This document shows, one piece after another, positions 8,309 through 18,159 of a stretch of 42,337 nucleotides of DNA (positions within the stretch are counted from its first letter, which is position 1; each line of letters starts with the position of its first letter). The stretch comes from Desulfuromonadales bacterium (lineage in GTDB: Bacteria; Desulfobacterota; Desulfuromonadia; Desulfuromonadales; Syntrophotaleaceae): assembly GCA_003561875.1 (NCBI GenBank), contig PWVL01000009.1:1-42337 (forward strand), given 5' to 3'. The translations under genes were made by a program, and so were the position numbers. A model generated the notes under the pieces. It was not told the DNA's origin. It worked only from the letters and a program-made list of their open reading frames with translations, and did not search any database.

Positions 8309-9463
8309 CTAATCAACAAAGACCGGTGCGGCGGCAATGCCCGCAGCCAGTATCTCAGCCACTTCCGTTGCAGAAATATCACGTCCGAGACCAAGCCGAA
8401 TGGTTTGATAACATTCTTCATCGCTCAGGCCGATGGCGCGAAGCACATGGGAAGGATCCGTCTTGGCGGTGGCGCAGGCCGAGCCCGCCGAAAAAGAAAT
8501 ACGGTCCTTCAGTAACTGAATCAGGGCCATGGAATCGACCCCGGGAATGGTCAGGCTCATATTACGTGAAAGTTTGTAGCGGGCCGATCCGTTGAGGCGC
8601 AGGTCCGGGCGGTTCTGTTTCAAGCGGTCCAGTATCTCTGCCGCCATTGTCGACAAGCGCCGGTTTTCTTCGGCCATCTCCTCTGTGGCGATGCGCAGCG
8701 CGGTCGCCATGCCAACGATGCCGGCGACGTTCAGTGTGCCGGAGCGCAAACCGCCCTCCTGGCCGCCTCCGTGAAGGATGGGCTGCAGAGGGACCCTTTC
8801 CGGTCTGGTGCGACGATATAGGGCGCCGACCCCTTTGGGACCATAAAATTTATGCGCAGAAAAGGTCAGAAGGTCCACCTGGACTGCATCGACAGCCAAC
8901 GGTTCGTGACCGACGAACTGGGCAGCGTCGCAGTGGAACAGTACCTTGGTGCTGCGGCAGATGGCGCCGATCTCTTCCAAGGGCTGCAGAGTACCGATTT
9001 CGTTGTTGGCCGCCATGATGGAAACCATCAGAGTGTCGGGGCGAAGCGCGCTCCGAATGTCGTCAGGATTGACCCGGCCTTCGCCATCCACGGGAACCCA
9101 TGTCACCTCGGCGCCAAGGCCCTGCAGATAATTCAGGGGCGCCAGCACCGAAGCGTGCTCGATGACCGATGAGATGAAGTGCGCTCTGGGGTTGCCGTTC
9201 TGCAGGTATCCGCCGATCAGGGCCAGGTTGTTGGCTTCGGTGGTGCCGCAGGTAAAGAGAATGTCCTCGGGTTCGGAGCAGCCGAGACACGCGGCGATGG
9301 ATTGGCGGGATCGCTCCACAGCGTCCCTGGCCATGCCGCCGTGATAATGCTCGGGATTGGAAGGGTTGCCGCACTGCTCCCGCAAAAAGGGAAGCATGTC
9401 TTGGAGCACGCGCGGATCGACAAAGGTTGTGGCGTGACTATCGAGATAGATGGGAGCTGACAT
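8309..9463 (-). CDS. Cysteine desulfurase (NifS/IscS family)
   Basis: IYLDSHATTFVDPRV, PLP-lysine motif TFSAHKFYGPKGVGAL, active-site Cys SAGSACATAKTDPSHVL. Confidence 0.92.
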   Translation of the reverse strand: MSAPIYLDSHATTFVDPRVLQDMLPFLREQCGNPSNPEHYHGGMARDAVERSRQSIAACLGCSEPEDILFTCGTTEANNLALIGGYLQNGNPRAHFISSVIEHASVLAPLNYLQGLGAEVTWVPVDGEGRVNPDDIRSALRPDTLMVSIMAANNEIGTLQPLEEIGAICRSTKVLFHCDAAQFVGHEPLAVDAVQVDLLTFSAHKFYGPKGVGALYRRTRPERVPLQPILHGGGQEGGLRSGTLNVAGIVGMATALRIATEEMAEENRRLSTMAAEILDRLKQNRPDLRLNGSARYKLSRNMSLTIPGVDSMALIQLLKDRISFSAGSACATAKTDPSHVLRAIGLSDEECYQTIRLGLGRDISATEVAEILAAGIAAAPVFVD

Positions 9464-9484
9464 GAAGACCCCCTTGGTACGACA

Positions 9485-10102
9485 TTAACCCTTCTGGGCT
9501 GCCAGGTAGCCTTTGGCCAGGGTGGTATTGACGTGCACCACGCCCTTGTTCAGGGTTCTGAACGGATAGTCGTCTGTAATTACAGGCAGATCGTCGGCCT
9601 GTTGCTGGGTGCGGATGACGGATCCCGCCGGCACGTAGCGGCCGTCGGTTACGGTGACGCCCATGACAATGGCTCCCGGTTCAATGACACATTCTTTGCC
9701 GACGCGGGATTTGAAAACCAGAACCTTCATGGCGACAAAGGTATCGTCCATGATTACGGATGGGCCGTGAATCTGCACCTGGTGGGCCAGGGAGACACGC
9801 TTGCCCACATAGACGGCGTATTTTTTGCCATTGACCTCCATGAGGTTTTTATCAATGGGTTCGCCATTCATCTCCGTTTCCAGGGCATGGATCACCACGC
9901 CGTCCTGGACATTGGCATCGTCGTCGATGAACAGGGGCTGACCTTCGTCGCCACGCACTGCGGCGCAGGGGGAAACCATGACGTTCTTGCCCAGAACGAC
10001 GTTGCCGATGACGGCCGCCAGGGGATGTACATAAGCCGTTGCGTCGATGACAGGCTCCGAAACCTTGCCACAGAAATCGGTCAACACATTTTTTTCGATC
10101 AT
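9485..10102 (-). CDS. Cam-type gamma-carbonic anhydrase
   Basis: Left-handed beta-helix hexapeptides; SPCAAVRGDEGQPLF acidic loop; QDGVVIHALETEMNGEPIDKN; SLAHQVQIHGP (metal-binding His); tracks the Methanosarcina thermophila Cam sequence closely as recalled. Confidence 0.88.
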   Translation of the reverse strand: MIEKNVLTDFCGKVSEPVIDATAYVHPLAAVIGNVVLGKNVMVSPCAAVRGDEGQPLFIDDDANVQDGVVIHALETEMNGEPIDKNLMEVNGKKYAVYVGKRVSLAHQVQIHGPSVIMDDTFVAMKVLVFKSRVGKECVIEPGAIVMGVTVTDGRYVPAGSVIRTQQQADDLPVITDDYPFRTLNKGVVHVNTTLAKGYLAAQKG

Positions 10103-10706
10103 GTATGCCTCTTCGGTTGCTTATTTTGACATTGGACTTTCAAACAGAGAGTCCCGAGTGGTTGCTGTCATTAAAAAAGAAAAGTTATCCGCCTTGAAAT
10201 CAACCTTAAAGATTGTTGCCCGTGATTTCCAGACTGGATTTGCCAATGGCGCGAGAATGCTAACAGTGCCCCTGTAATAAGTCAATTGGAAGCCAGCAGC
10301 TGTTGAGAGTTAGGCTTGACCGACGCTGTTCAGGTTGCTGTGGTGACGACCGGATGACTTGGTGGGGCAAATTTCTTATGTACTGCCGGGAGCACTCATA
10401 GCGCCGCCGATTCCGGAACTGCAGCGGGTGATTCCATGGAGTACTAAACGCCGGCGTTATCGCGCTGGCGTGGATTCGTGCGGCATTTTCGGCCTTCCTA
10501 AATTTCCAATCCTGCGTCTGCCCCCGGACTTGACAATTAATGGGCAGGTTATAGGGTTACGGAGTGAGCTTGCCTGCTGACGGCTCCTCACCCTGTTCGA
10601 TCCCGATGTCCCGTGCAGCGTTGCCGGACTTCGGGCGGTTTTGCTGAGCAGAACCTATCGGATCAGACGTAAACCCAACTCGGCCCGCCCTTGAAAGGAC
10701 AGCAGC

Positions 10707-11183
10707 ATGGACAATCTGGAAGGGAAAATTGCCCCGCATTTCGCTCTGCAAGGCAGTGACAACAGGGTTCATAAATTATCCGACTATGCCGGAAAGACCC
10801 TGGTGCTATATTTCTACCCTCGAGACAATACTCCCGGATGCAGCAAAGAGGCCTGTGCTTTTCGTGACCTGCATTCCCGGGTGACAGATCTGGATGCGGT
10901 GGTCCTGGGGGTCAGCAGGGACAGTCTCGCTTCTCACGACAAATTCATTACCAAATTTGGCCTGCCTTTTGTGCTGCTTTCCGACCCCGAGACAGAGGTC
11001 ATGCGGGCCTACGGTGCTTTTGGAGAAAAATCCCTGTACGGAAAAAAAGTTCTGGGCACCATACGTTCGACGGTGGTGATCGGGCCGGATGGTCGCGTCC
11101 TCAAGCATTGGCCCAAGGTTTCCAAGGCTGAAACTCACCCCCATGAAGTTGTCGATTTCCTACAGCACCTTCGGAACTGCTGA
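10707..11183 (+). CDS. bcp: Peroxiredoxin, BCP/PrxQ type
   Basis: FYPRDNTPGCSKEACAFRD with CxxxxC; VVIGPDGRVLKHWPKV. Confidence 0.92.
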   Translation: MDNLEGKIAPHFALQGSDNRVHKLSDYAGKTLVLYFYPRDNTPGCSKEACAFRDLHSRVTDLDAVVLGVSRDSLASHDKFITKFGLPFVLLSDPETEVMRAYGAFGEKSLYGKKVLGTIRSTVVIGPDGRVLKHWPKVSKAETHPHEVVDFLQHLRNC

Positions 11184-11253
11184 GGAGATCTGTGCGCGAG
11201 AGGCGGGCTTTGGCAGCAAAGCTGCCGCAGGCCATTGGGTGTGAGGCAATCGT

Positions 11254-11296
11254 AAAAAATCCCCGGAGACAGATGACTTTCTACCGGGGATTTTTT
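11254..11296. terminator. Bidirectional intrinsic terminator between convergent bcp and fadL-type gene
   Basis: AAAAAATCCCCGG...CCGGGGATTTTTT: 13 bp perfect stem, 17 nt loop, A/T tracts both sides. Confidence 0.85.
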
Positions 11297-11321
11297 GCGC
11301 GACGTCTGTTGCTGCCGAGGA

Positions 11322-12587
11322 TCAGAAGGCGTATCCCAGGCTGACAGCCACCAGGTGAATCTGGTTTTTGTAGAGCCCGTTGGCGATGTCACCGTATTCG
11401 TTGGTTGTTTTGCGACGGTTTTCCTGCAACTGAAAGCCGTAAGCCAGATCGAGGCTGAACCGATCGAAAGTTATTGCGCTGCCCACCGTGAACAGGTGGG
11501 TATCCGAATCCGGAATGGCCGGTTCAAAAGTGCTGTCGGGCACCGGGTTTTCACCGTAGAGATAGCCGGCCATCAGGGCCATACGCTCGTTCAGGTAATA
11601 CTTGGTGCCCACGTTGAAAGCCCAGGTGTTTTTCCAGTTTCGCGGAGCGATGATGGAATCGCTGCCCGCAACCGGCTGCGCCAGATCGATTTTGAGTTGC
11701 TTAAAGGATGACCATTCTTCCCAGCGGGCTCCCGCCTCGACGACCCAGGCCGGTGAAATTCGGTACGCCAGGGCTGCGGTCAATTGCGCGGGTAGGGTAA
11801 GGGAGGTTTTGCCTTTTGTGTCGGGGAATAAGGGGCTCAGGACTTCTAGTTCCGTGGGTATATCAAATCGGGCTTTGCCATCGACGTTAATTTTCACTTC
11901 ACTGCGGTAGGCTGCACCGAAAGACAGGGCTTCTGTAATCTGCAGTTGCAGGCCGAGGTTGAAGCCGAGGCCTTCACCGTCTCCGCTGAAGGATTGACCT
12001 ATGGTAGGCAGATTTAGTATAGGGGTGATCTCGTTCTTCAACTTGGCGTCGAGCAGAATGATGTTGAGACCAGCTCCCAGGGCCAGCCGGGGAGTCGCCT
12101 GAAAAGCCACCACCGGGTTGATGTTGAAAGTGGTAATGCGCGATTTGGTGGCCAAAACATTGCCCTCCCAGCCGCTGTCCCAGATCGTGCCGAGGCCAAA
12201 GGGATTGAACACGGCCAGGCCGGCACTCCACTGATCGTTGAACTGGTGGGTCAGGTAAAAGGTGCTGGGGAAGTAGGCCGTATCTTCATTTCTTTCGGTG
12301 GTACCATCCAGGTCACTCTTGAACTTGCGGACAGGGACCACGGCGGTGGTGCCGATCTCAAGCCGGGTCCCGCTCAGAGAAGGCAGCAGGGCCGGGTTGA
12401 AATAAGCCGCCGAAGGTCCGTCACTCTGGGCTACGGTGGCATTGGCGCGCCCCAGGGCGTCGGCTCCCTGAGTAAAAATCCCGAACCCGGCGGAATGACC
12501 CTGGGAGGCAGTCAAAACAAGCACAAAACTCAACAGCAAGCCGCAACACCGCCTCAAAAGGGCAATCCTTCCGGTTTTTTTCATCAT
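11322..12587 (-). CDS. OmpP1/FadL-family outer membrane transporter
   Basis: MMKKTGRIALL... signal peptide; AGFGIFTQGADALGRANATVAQSDGPSAAYFNPALLPSLSGTRLEIGTT; C-terminal Phe (LGYAF). GGAGG before ATG 12587. Confidence 0.88.
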   Translation of the reverse strand: MMKKTGRIALLRRCCGLLLSFVLVLTASQGHSAGFGIFTQGADALGRANATVAQSDGPSAAYFNPALLPSLSGTRLEIGTTAVVPVRKFKSDLDGTTERNEDTAYFPSTFYLTHQFNDQWSAGLAVFNPFGLGTIWDSGWEGNVLATKSRITTFNINPVVAFQATPRLALGAGLNIILLDAKLKNEITPILNLPTIGQSFSGDGEGLGFNLGLQLQITEALSFGAAYRSEVKINVDGKARFDIPTELEVLSPLFPDTKGKTSLTLPAQLTAALAYRISPAWVVEAGARWEEWSSFKQLKIDLAQPVAGSDSIIAPRNWKNTWAFNVGTKYYLNERMALMAGYLYGENPVPDSTFEPAIPDSDTHLFTVGSAITFDRFSLDLAYGFQLQENRRKTTNEYGDIANGLYKNQIHLVAVSLGYAF

Positions 12588-12835
12588 GCCTCCTGCCACG
12601 CCTTTTTTCCCGCTGGCGGTTGAAAGTTTGCCGATGGAATAAAATATCCTCGTATCATTAAGCCGGCCCGGAAGACAAGTCAACCAAAACACTGTTAGAC
12701 AGAATCAAAAAGTTACTATTAATCTCAGGATAAAGTGTTGAACTGAAATTGGAACTGGATTATTTTGTGGCATCGGTCCGGCAACCTTGGATCTCAATTG
12801 GCGGAACATAAAGAGCAGGTATTGGCGAGAAAATT

Positions 12836-13648
12836 ATGACGGTACGCAGTAACTACATCATGGAACATGCGGATGAGGCTTTGCGCCTTGATCTGAAAAC
12901 CGATCCTGAAGCGCTTGAGCGGCAGGCTCGGTGGGCGGGATTGATACCGGGAATGCGGGTTGCGGATGTAGGCTGCGGCAGCGGCAAGACTACCTTTTTG
13001 TTAAACGCGCTGTGCCAGCCAGGTGGGGAGGCCCTGGGGATTGATGGTTCGCCGGGGCGCATCGCCCACGCCCGGTCAAGCTACCGCATGCAAGGGCTTT
13101 CCTACCAATGCCGTGACTTTTACCAGCCCCTGGAAGATTTGGGCAAGTTTGATTTTATCTGGGTGCGCTTTGTCCTCGAGTACCATCGAGAAAAGGCTTT
13201 TCAGATCGTACAGAATCTCCAACGGCTTCTGAACCCGGGAGGGGTGCTGTGCCTGATCGATCTTGACTATAACTGCCTGAGTCATGCCGGAATCCCTCAG
13301 CGGCTGGAAAATGCCATTGTCGGTATTACCCGCAAACTCGAATTGGAGGCCGACTTTGATCCCTACATGGGCAGGAAACTCTATACCTATCTGTATGATT
13401 TGGGTTTTGTCGATATTCAGGTGGATCTTTCGGCCCACCACCTGATCAGTGGTGAGCTTAACGAAGTGGATTCCTACAATTGGAACCAGAAAGTACAGGT
13501 GGCAGCCAGAAACTCCAACTACGCCTTTTCCGAGTATCCCGACGGATTCCGTGGTTTCGTCAAAGAGTTCGAGACTTTTTTTTCCAATCCAAGACGCTTC
13601 ACCTACACGCCCCTGATTTGTGCAAGGGGCATCAAACCGGTTGTTTGA
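12836..13648 (+). CDS. Class I SAM-dependent methyltransferase
   Basis: VADVGCGSGKTTFLLNAL (motif I), FDFIWVRFVLEYH, LNPGGVLCLIDLDYN. Confidence 0.85.
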   Translation: MTVRSNYIMEHADEALRLDLKTDPEALERQARWAGLIPGMRVADVGCGSGKTTFLLNALCQPGGEALGIDGSPGRIAHARSSYRMQGLSYQCRDFYQPLEDLGKFDFIWVRFVLEYHREKAFQIVQNLQRLLNPGGVLCLIDLDYNCLSHAGIPQRLENAIVGITRKLELEADFDPYMGRKLYTYLYDLGFVDIQVDLSAHHLISGELNEVDSYNWNQKVQVAARNSNYAFSEYPDGFRGFVKEFETFFSNPRRFTYTPLICARGIKPVV

Positions 13649-13737
13649 AAACCGCCGGCGATTCCGAAGCGAAGGCGTAGAGTCAGGTAGCTGGTACGTC
13701 CCTGGTTCCGGATTTCTGCCGGGCAGGGCGGTTTCTC

Positions 13738-16074
13738 TCAGCCAGGCTGATCTTCCATCGGCGCCAGGTGGCTTTCGGAAACGTAACCGAAAACCGCGTC
13801 AAGCCCCCTCTTGTTCAGATTAAGGAATTCAACGCCGAACCCTGCTGGCATTTCCCCTTTTAGCGGCTTGTTTTTACCGTTGACCCAGGCGACCCGGCCA
13901 CTGGCTTCATAGATTTCCGGTACGGACGACGGAATGGCGAAGGAAAGCTCGATGGTTTCTCCCTCGTTGACGGTTCTGTCCGTGGCGATGAAAATGCCCC
14001 GGACGCTGATGTCGGCGCTGGTGCCTGTCATGGGGTGCCCGTCAACCGTGTAGAAGACGGAAGTTTGGTAGGGGACCCTTTGGCTCTTTCGTTCCGGAAC
14101 TTTGTGGACCGAACCCAGGGAATACTTTTTTTCATAGTAGCGGATCAGCGCCTCAATGATGTCGTTGTCGAAGTGGATCCCGCTTTCCTCCCGCAAAATC
14201 TGGAAGGCTACGGAAAGGGGCATCGGCTCCCGATAATGCCTTTTGGCCGTAATGGCTTCAAAGAAATCGGCGACGGCAATGATCTTCGAACCCAGGTGAA
14301 TTTCATCCCCTTTGAGTCCGAGGGGATAGCCGGAGCCGTCCAACTTTTCGTGATGGCCGCCGGCCACTTCCGGAACACACTGATAGATGCCCTCAAAGTT
14401 GATCTGATCCAGAATTTCGCGTGTCTTTTCCGAGTGGGTTTTAACGATCTGATACTCCTCATGGGAGAGGCGCCCGGGTTTTTTCAGAATCGCGTCTGGA
14501 ACCGCAATTTTCCCATAGTCGTGAAGCAGGGCTGCGACGCGAATCATTTCACTGAAATCTTCCGACTGGCCCAGTTCGCGGCAGATGCCGACGGAATACT
14601 CGGTGACCTTTTCCGAATGACCGGCGGTCATGGGATCGCGGGCGTCGATGGATGTTGCCAGAACCATCAGCAGGGAGTGAAACTGTTTGCGGCGGCCATT
14701 CATCAGATCCGCGTTGTGGATACTGATGCCGATGACCGGCGCAATGCCCATTAAAAGAGTCAGGTCGCTGTGGATCAGGGGGCGTTTACTGCGCGTGTTG
14801 TCCACGGCCAGAATGCCGATCGCCTCCCCGTCGCAGATGATCGGACAGCAGATGAAAGAATGAACACCAAGAGCTTCGGCCAGCGCCCGACTGCGAGGGC
14901 TGAGAGAATCTTCAAGTTCGCTGAGGTCGTTGATAAGAAAGGGCTCGTGCTGGTGAAATGAGACGACAAACGCACCCTTGGAATCCGGATTGTCCAGATG
15001 GAAAGATGTTCCTCTGAGCAGGTCCTGGTGTTGTTCCGAATAACCGTAACCGGCCCTGAAAACCAGTCTGGTTCTTTCGCGATTGGCCAAAAGAATCATT
15101 CCTCGATCGTAGTCCAGTCGTTTGTTCAGAATAAAAATGACTTCTTTCAGGATTTCATCAATGCTACCGGTTCCGCTGATGGACTGTTCCAGTTGTTTTA
15201 TATTGGCCTGGGTGCTGATAGCTTGGCCAATTTCGTTGGCCATCAGCGCATTGTTATAATTTCGGTTGGTCTGCTCGATAAGCAGGTCAGTTGAATCCCT
15301 GATATTTGAGACGTTTTTTAAAATTTCCTTTTTTTCAAACATCTCAATCAGCAGAGAAACAATCAGAATGGAGGAAAAAAAAGAAGCAAAACCAATCAGG
15401 AGGGCATTTGTAGAGAGTTTCATCCACGGGAAAAAAAACACCGGCAGGCAAAGTACGGACAAAAAGACCCTTAGTTTTCTCAAAGTTACGCTGGCGCTTT
15501 TTTCCCAACTGACAATATAGGTGCAATGAGCGTCCCCCCTGAACAAACACTGGGGGTGCTCAATTTGGGGAGACTTGTAACCCATCATGGTCACAACGGC
15601 TTCCCAGAAACCCAGCCTGTTTTGGCACTGGAATATCTTTTCATTGACTCCTTCGTGCGGTGTCACCGTTATTTGAACTTTATTTTCACCCAGAGATTCC
15701 GATCTATAACTTGCCGAGCGGGTGAAATTTGAAGAACCCTGGCCGATCAGTTTAAAGGTGTTGGCCGGGCCGACCAGTCCCAGTACATACTGACGCATAA
15801 TGCCCAGAGCATCCGGTGAAGCGGAATAGCGGCCGGCTTCTCGTGCCATACCGTCGTCGCCGGTAACTTCAACAACTCTTTCATAAAAACGATCGATCTG
15901 GTCTTGGGTGAACCAGTGCGCCTGGTCTGCAACCTGATACAACCTCATGCCAGCGTAGTCCAGTACTTCGCTGATGCCAACCTCTGGATATTTTTTCTTG
16001 ATAATTTTTATATAATTATCAATAAGTCTGCTGTTATACAGAGGCTTAGAATTTATGTCTTTGTCGTCATTCAT
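13738..16074 (-). CDS. Multidomain c-di-GMP protein: V4R-like N-terminus, 2 TM, GAF, HD-GYP, PilZ
   Basis: N-terminal ...HPQCLFRGDAHCTYIVSWE (V4R-like); two hydrophobic segments; GAF (HSFICCPIICDGEAIGILAVDN); HD-GYP (AALLHDYGKIAVPDAIL...GGHHEKLDGSGYPLGLKG); PilZ (RKSQR...ADISVRGIF). Confidence 0.85.
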   Translation of the reverse strand: MNDDKDINSKPLYNSRLIDNYIKIIKKKYPEVGISEVLDYAGMRLYQVADQAHWFTQDQIDRFYERVVEVTGDDGMAREAGRYSASPDALGIMRQYVLGLVGPANTFKLIGQGSSNFTRSASYRSESLGENKVQITVTPHEGVNEKIFQCQNRLGFWEAVVTMMGYKSPQIEHPQCLFRGDAHCTYIVSWEKSASVTLRKLRVFLSVLCLPVFFFPWMKLSTNALLIGFASFFSSILIVSLLIEMFEKKEILKNVSNIRDSTDLLIEQTNRNYNNALMANEIGQAISTQANIKQLEQSISGTGSIDEILKEVIFILNKRLDYDRGMILLANRERTRLVFRAGYGYSEQHQDLLRGTSFHLDNPDSKGAFVVSFHQHEPFLINDLSELEDSLSPRSRALAEALGVHSFICCPIICDGEAIGILAVDNTRSKRPLIHSDLTLLMGIAPVIGISIHNADLMNGRRKQFHSLLMVLATSIDARDPMTAGHSEKVTEYSVGICRELGQSEDFSEMIRVAALLHDYGKIAVPDAILKKPGRLSHEEYQIVKTHSEKTREILDQINFEGIYQCVPEVAGGHHEKLDGSGYPLGLKGDEIHLGSKIIAVADFFEAITAKRHYREPMPLSVAFQILREESGIHFDNDIIEALIRYYEKKYSLGSVHKVPERKSQRVPYQTSVFYTVDGHPMTGTSADISVRGIFIATDRTVNEGETIELSFAIPSSVPEIYEASGRVAWVNGKNKPLKGEMPAGFGVEFLNLNKRGLDAVFGYVSESHLAPMEDQPG

Positions 16075-18158
16075 TCTTTACCCGAATGAGTATAAATTGA
16101 TTTATTTATATTTGGTACGAATTTATCACAAAATTCAAAATATTTATCAAGATATTGCATGTTAAGTATCCATAAATTATAAATTTTTTCAAATTCCAAT
16201 TGATTTTCTTCGCAAAATTTCTGTGGATAAAGAAGTACAGGGATTCCTTTGAGATTATATTTTATGCAAAGAATCGAAATTGCAGTTAATAAAATTTCTT
16301 TACTTACTTTTTTGTTGTCAACAACCATAACTTTAAAACTGTTTGTTAAATCAGACATGTTGAGATACTTGTCTGATATATTAACAATAACAATAACCTT
16401 TAGTTCATTATCTATTTTAATAGAATAAATATTCAGGTTTCTTTTCATCCCCAGTGAACGATATTCCAAAAAAAGTTCTGAATCGTTGTGATTTTTTGAA
16501 AGCAGATCCAGGGCGGAGACCATCAGGCCGCCTGATTCATAATCAAGAAATCTTTTAAGCTCATAAAGGTCATTCTGGCTTGCGAGGTTCATGCTCCAGG
16601 TTTGACTCACATGTAGTCCCGTTTTAAGGGGCCTGGAGAAATGGAAATATGCAAAACGGTCTATTGAGCATCCTTTCAGATCGTTGATGTATTTCTGGGT
16701 TCCGCCAAACACGCGGCTGGGAAACCGGTTTTCAGGGCGGAAGTAGCAAAACAGGTAGTCCAGGTGGGCGGAGTAAAGCTGGTGAACTTCGTTGGCGTAG
16801 CGGCTGATCTGGCTGAGTACCGAAAGTCCGCCTTTGCGGGTCTCGGTTTTTTGAGCGGCATGGTGCTGAACAAGCCAGGAGTTGTTGTAGAAGCGAATCA
16901 TCGACATATGGGCCAGAATGGCGCCGCTTTTCTGGTACACGAAATGCCGGGCGATGTTGGGCTTGCCTTCATAAAGCAGGCGATAGGTCTTTTTGAATTC
17001 CTGCTTGTTGGCTTTGAGGTGGAGGTATTTTTCAGGATAAATAAAGCCCGTGTCGAAAAAGAACTTCCAAAGCGCGTCAAGATCGACCTTGTTGCTTAAA
17101 TAGGAATGCTTATTGTTGGCCTGGTAGAGTAGGGCCAGGAGTCGGCCCTGTTCTTCCATTTTCATGTCCAGGAATGCAATGCCGCAACGGAAGGCGTGGA
17201 GTTCCGGGTCGTTCTCATCGGCCGAACGATAGACGACCTGAGCCTTGCAAAACAGGGTGTCGCTGTTGGCCAGGGTCAGAGAGAGTTCGGGCAGGATCAG
17301 CCCTGGCAGCAGCACCGCGTTGTGCGCCTCTTCATTGACCGATACCCCAGAACCGGAGATGTCCTCCACGTCCAGTTCCACCCACCGGTCGGTAAAGGGG
17401 TGGCGAAAACGGATGTTGGGTGACGGGCTCAGGCGTTGCCGTGCGCTTCGGTATTTGCGTTGTTTGTATTTAAAGAGGTGGTTGCTGGTCGGTATCAGAA
17501 CCACGGTTTTCTCATGCTGGTTGCCGGACTGCCGCAGGATGGTGCATTCCGCCGAGTAAACAATATCGCCCTTGCTGGACAGGATCAGGGTGGCCGGGGA
17601 ATCGGTGTTAAGCCACTGGAAGGTCTGTGGGGGCGGGGCGTTCAACGTAATGCGCATAGATACGCCGCTGAATTCAACCAGGCTGCCACTGAAACTGCCG
17701 CTGTTCTGTATCAGTTGGACCGCGACGTTCTTTGCCGAATGGCGTCGTGATTGGCGTGAATGCAGTTCCCTGGATTCCTGTGGCAGGACGAAGTGAAGGA
17801 ATTTTTCGTCAATTTGGACTGTCTCGGGTTCGATGACCAGGGTTTTTTCGCCATCGTGAATCAGCAAACGCTCAAAGCGGTGGGAGTTTCGTTCATTTTT
17901 TGAAAGCGGTTTGTTTGCCCAGGTACAGATCATTTCATGGGATGTGCAGGGTTGCGGCAGGATGGAGCGGGAAATTACGCTGCCATAGCGCAGGTGACGG
18001 AAGATGGCGGTAATGTGTCCGTCCAGAAAGTGAACATAATTGATTTTATTGATGAGGGTTTTCAGGTCGATGGTTTTGGCAGCCGGATTTGCGGGTGCAT
18101 GGCGGTCTTCCGGGGATGACTGCAGTCTTTCGCTAACCGTCCCGTGGCAGGTTTCCAT
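16071..18158 (-). CDS. PilZ-domain protein with large uncharacterised, possibly GNAT-like C-terminal region
   Basis: Central KQRKYRSARQRLS...VEDISGSGVSVNEE is PilZ-like. The C-terminal region (YRLLYEGKPNIARHFVYQKSGAILAHMSMIRFYNNSWLVQHHAA) has acetyltransferase-like texture. Stop overlaps the next start as ATGA. Confidence 0.65.
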   Translation of the reverse strand: METCHGTVSERLQSSPEDRHAPANPAAKTIDLKTLINKINYVHFLDGHITAIFRHLRYGSVISRSILPQPCTSHEMICTWANKPLSKNERNSHRFERLLIHDGEKTLVIEPETVQIDEKFLHFVLPQESRELHSRQSRRHSAKNVAVQLIQNSGSFSGSLVEFSGVSMRITLNAPPPQTFQWLNTDSPATLILSSKGDIVYSAECTILRQSGNQHEKTVVLIPTSNHLFKYKQRKYRSARQRLSPSPNIRFRHPFTDRWVELDVEDISGSGVSVNEEAHNAVLLPGLILPELSLTLANSDTLFCKAQVVYRSADENDPELHAFRCGIAFLDMKMEEQGRLLALLYQANNKHSYLSNKVDLDALWKFFFDTGFIYPEKYLHLKANKQEFKKTYRLLYEGKPNIARHFVYQKSGAILAHMSMIRFYNNSWLVQHHAAQKTETRKGGLSVLSQISRYANEVHQLYSAHLDYLFCYFRPENRFPSRVFGGTQKYINDLKGCSIDRFAYFHFSRPLKTGLHVSQTWSMNLASQNDLYELKRFLDYESGGLMVSALDLLSKNHNDSELFLEYRSLGMKRNLNIYSIKIDNELKVIVIVNISDKYLNMSDLTNSFKVMVVDNKKVSKEILLTAISILCIKYNLKGIPVLLYPQKFCEENQLEFEKIYNLWILNMQYLDKYFEFCDKFVPNINKSIYTHSGKE

Positions 18159-18159
18159 G

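Noticed and set aside
10130-10706. 577-bp gap upstream of bcp, checked for RNA genes or a hidden CDS
   Set aside because: Short ORFs lack family motifs and no riboswitch or tRNA signature was recognised; only a weak TTGACA-like promoter is visible.
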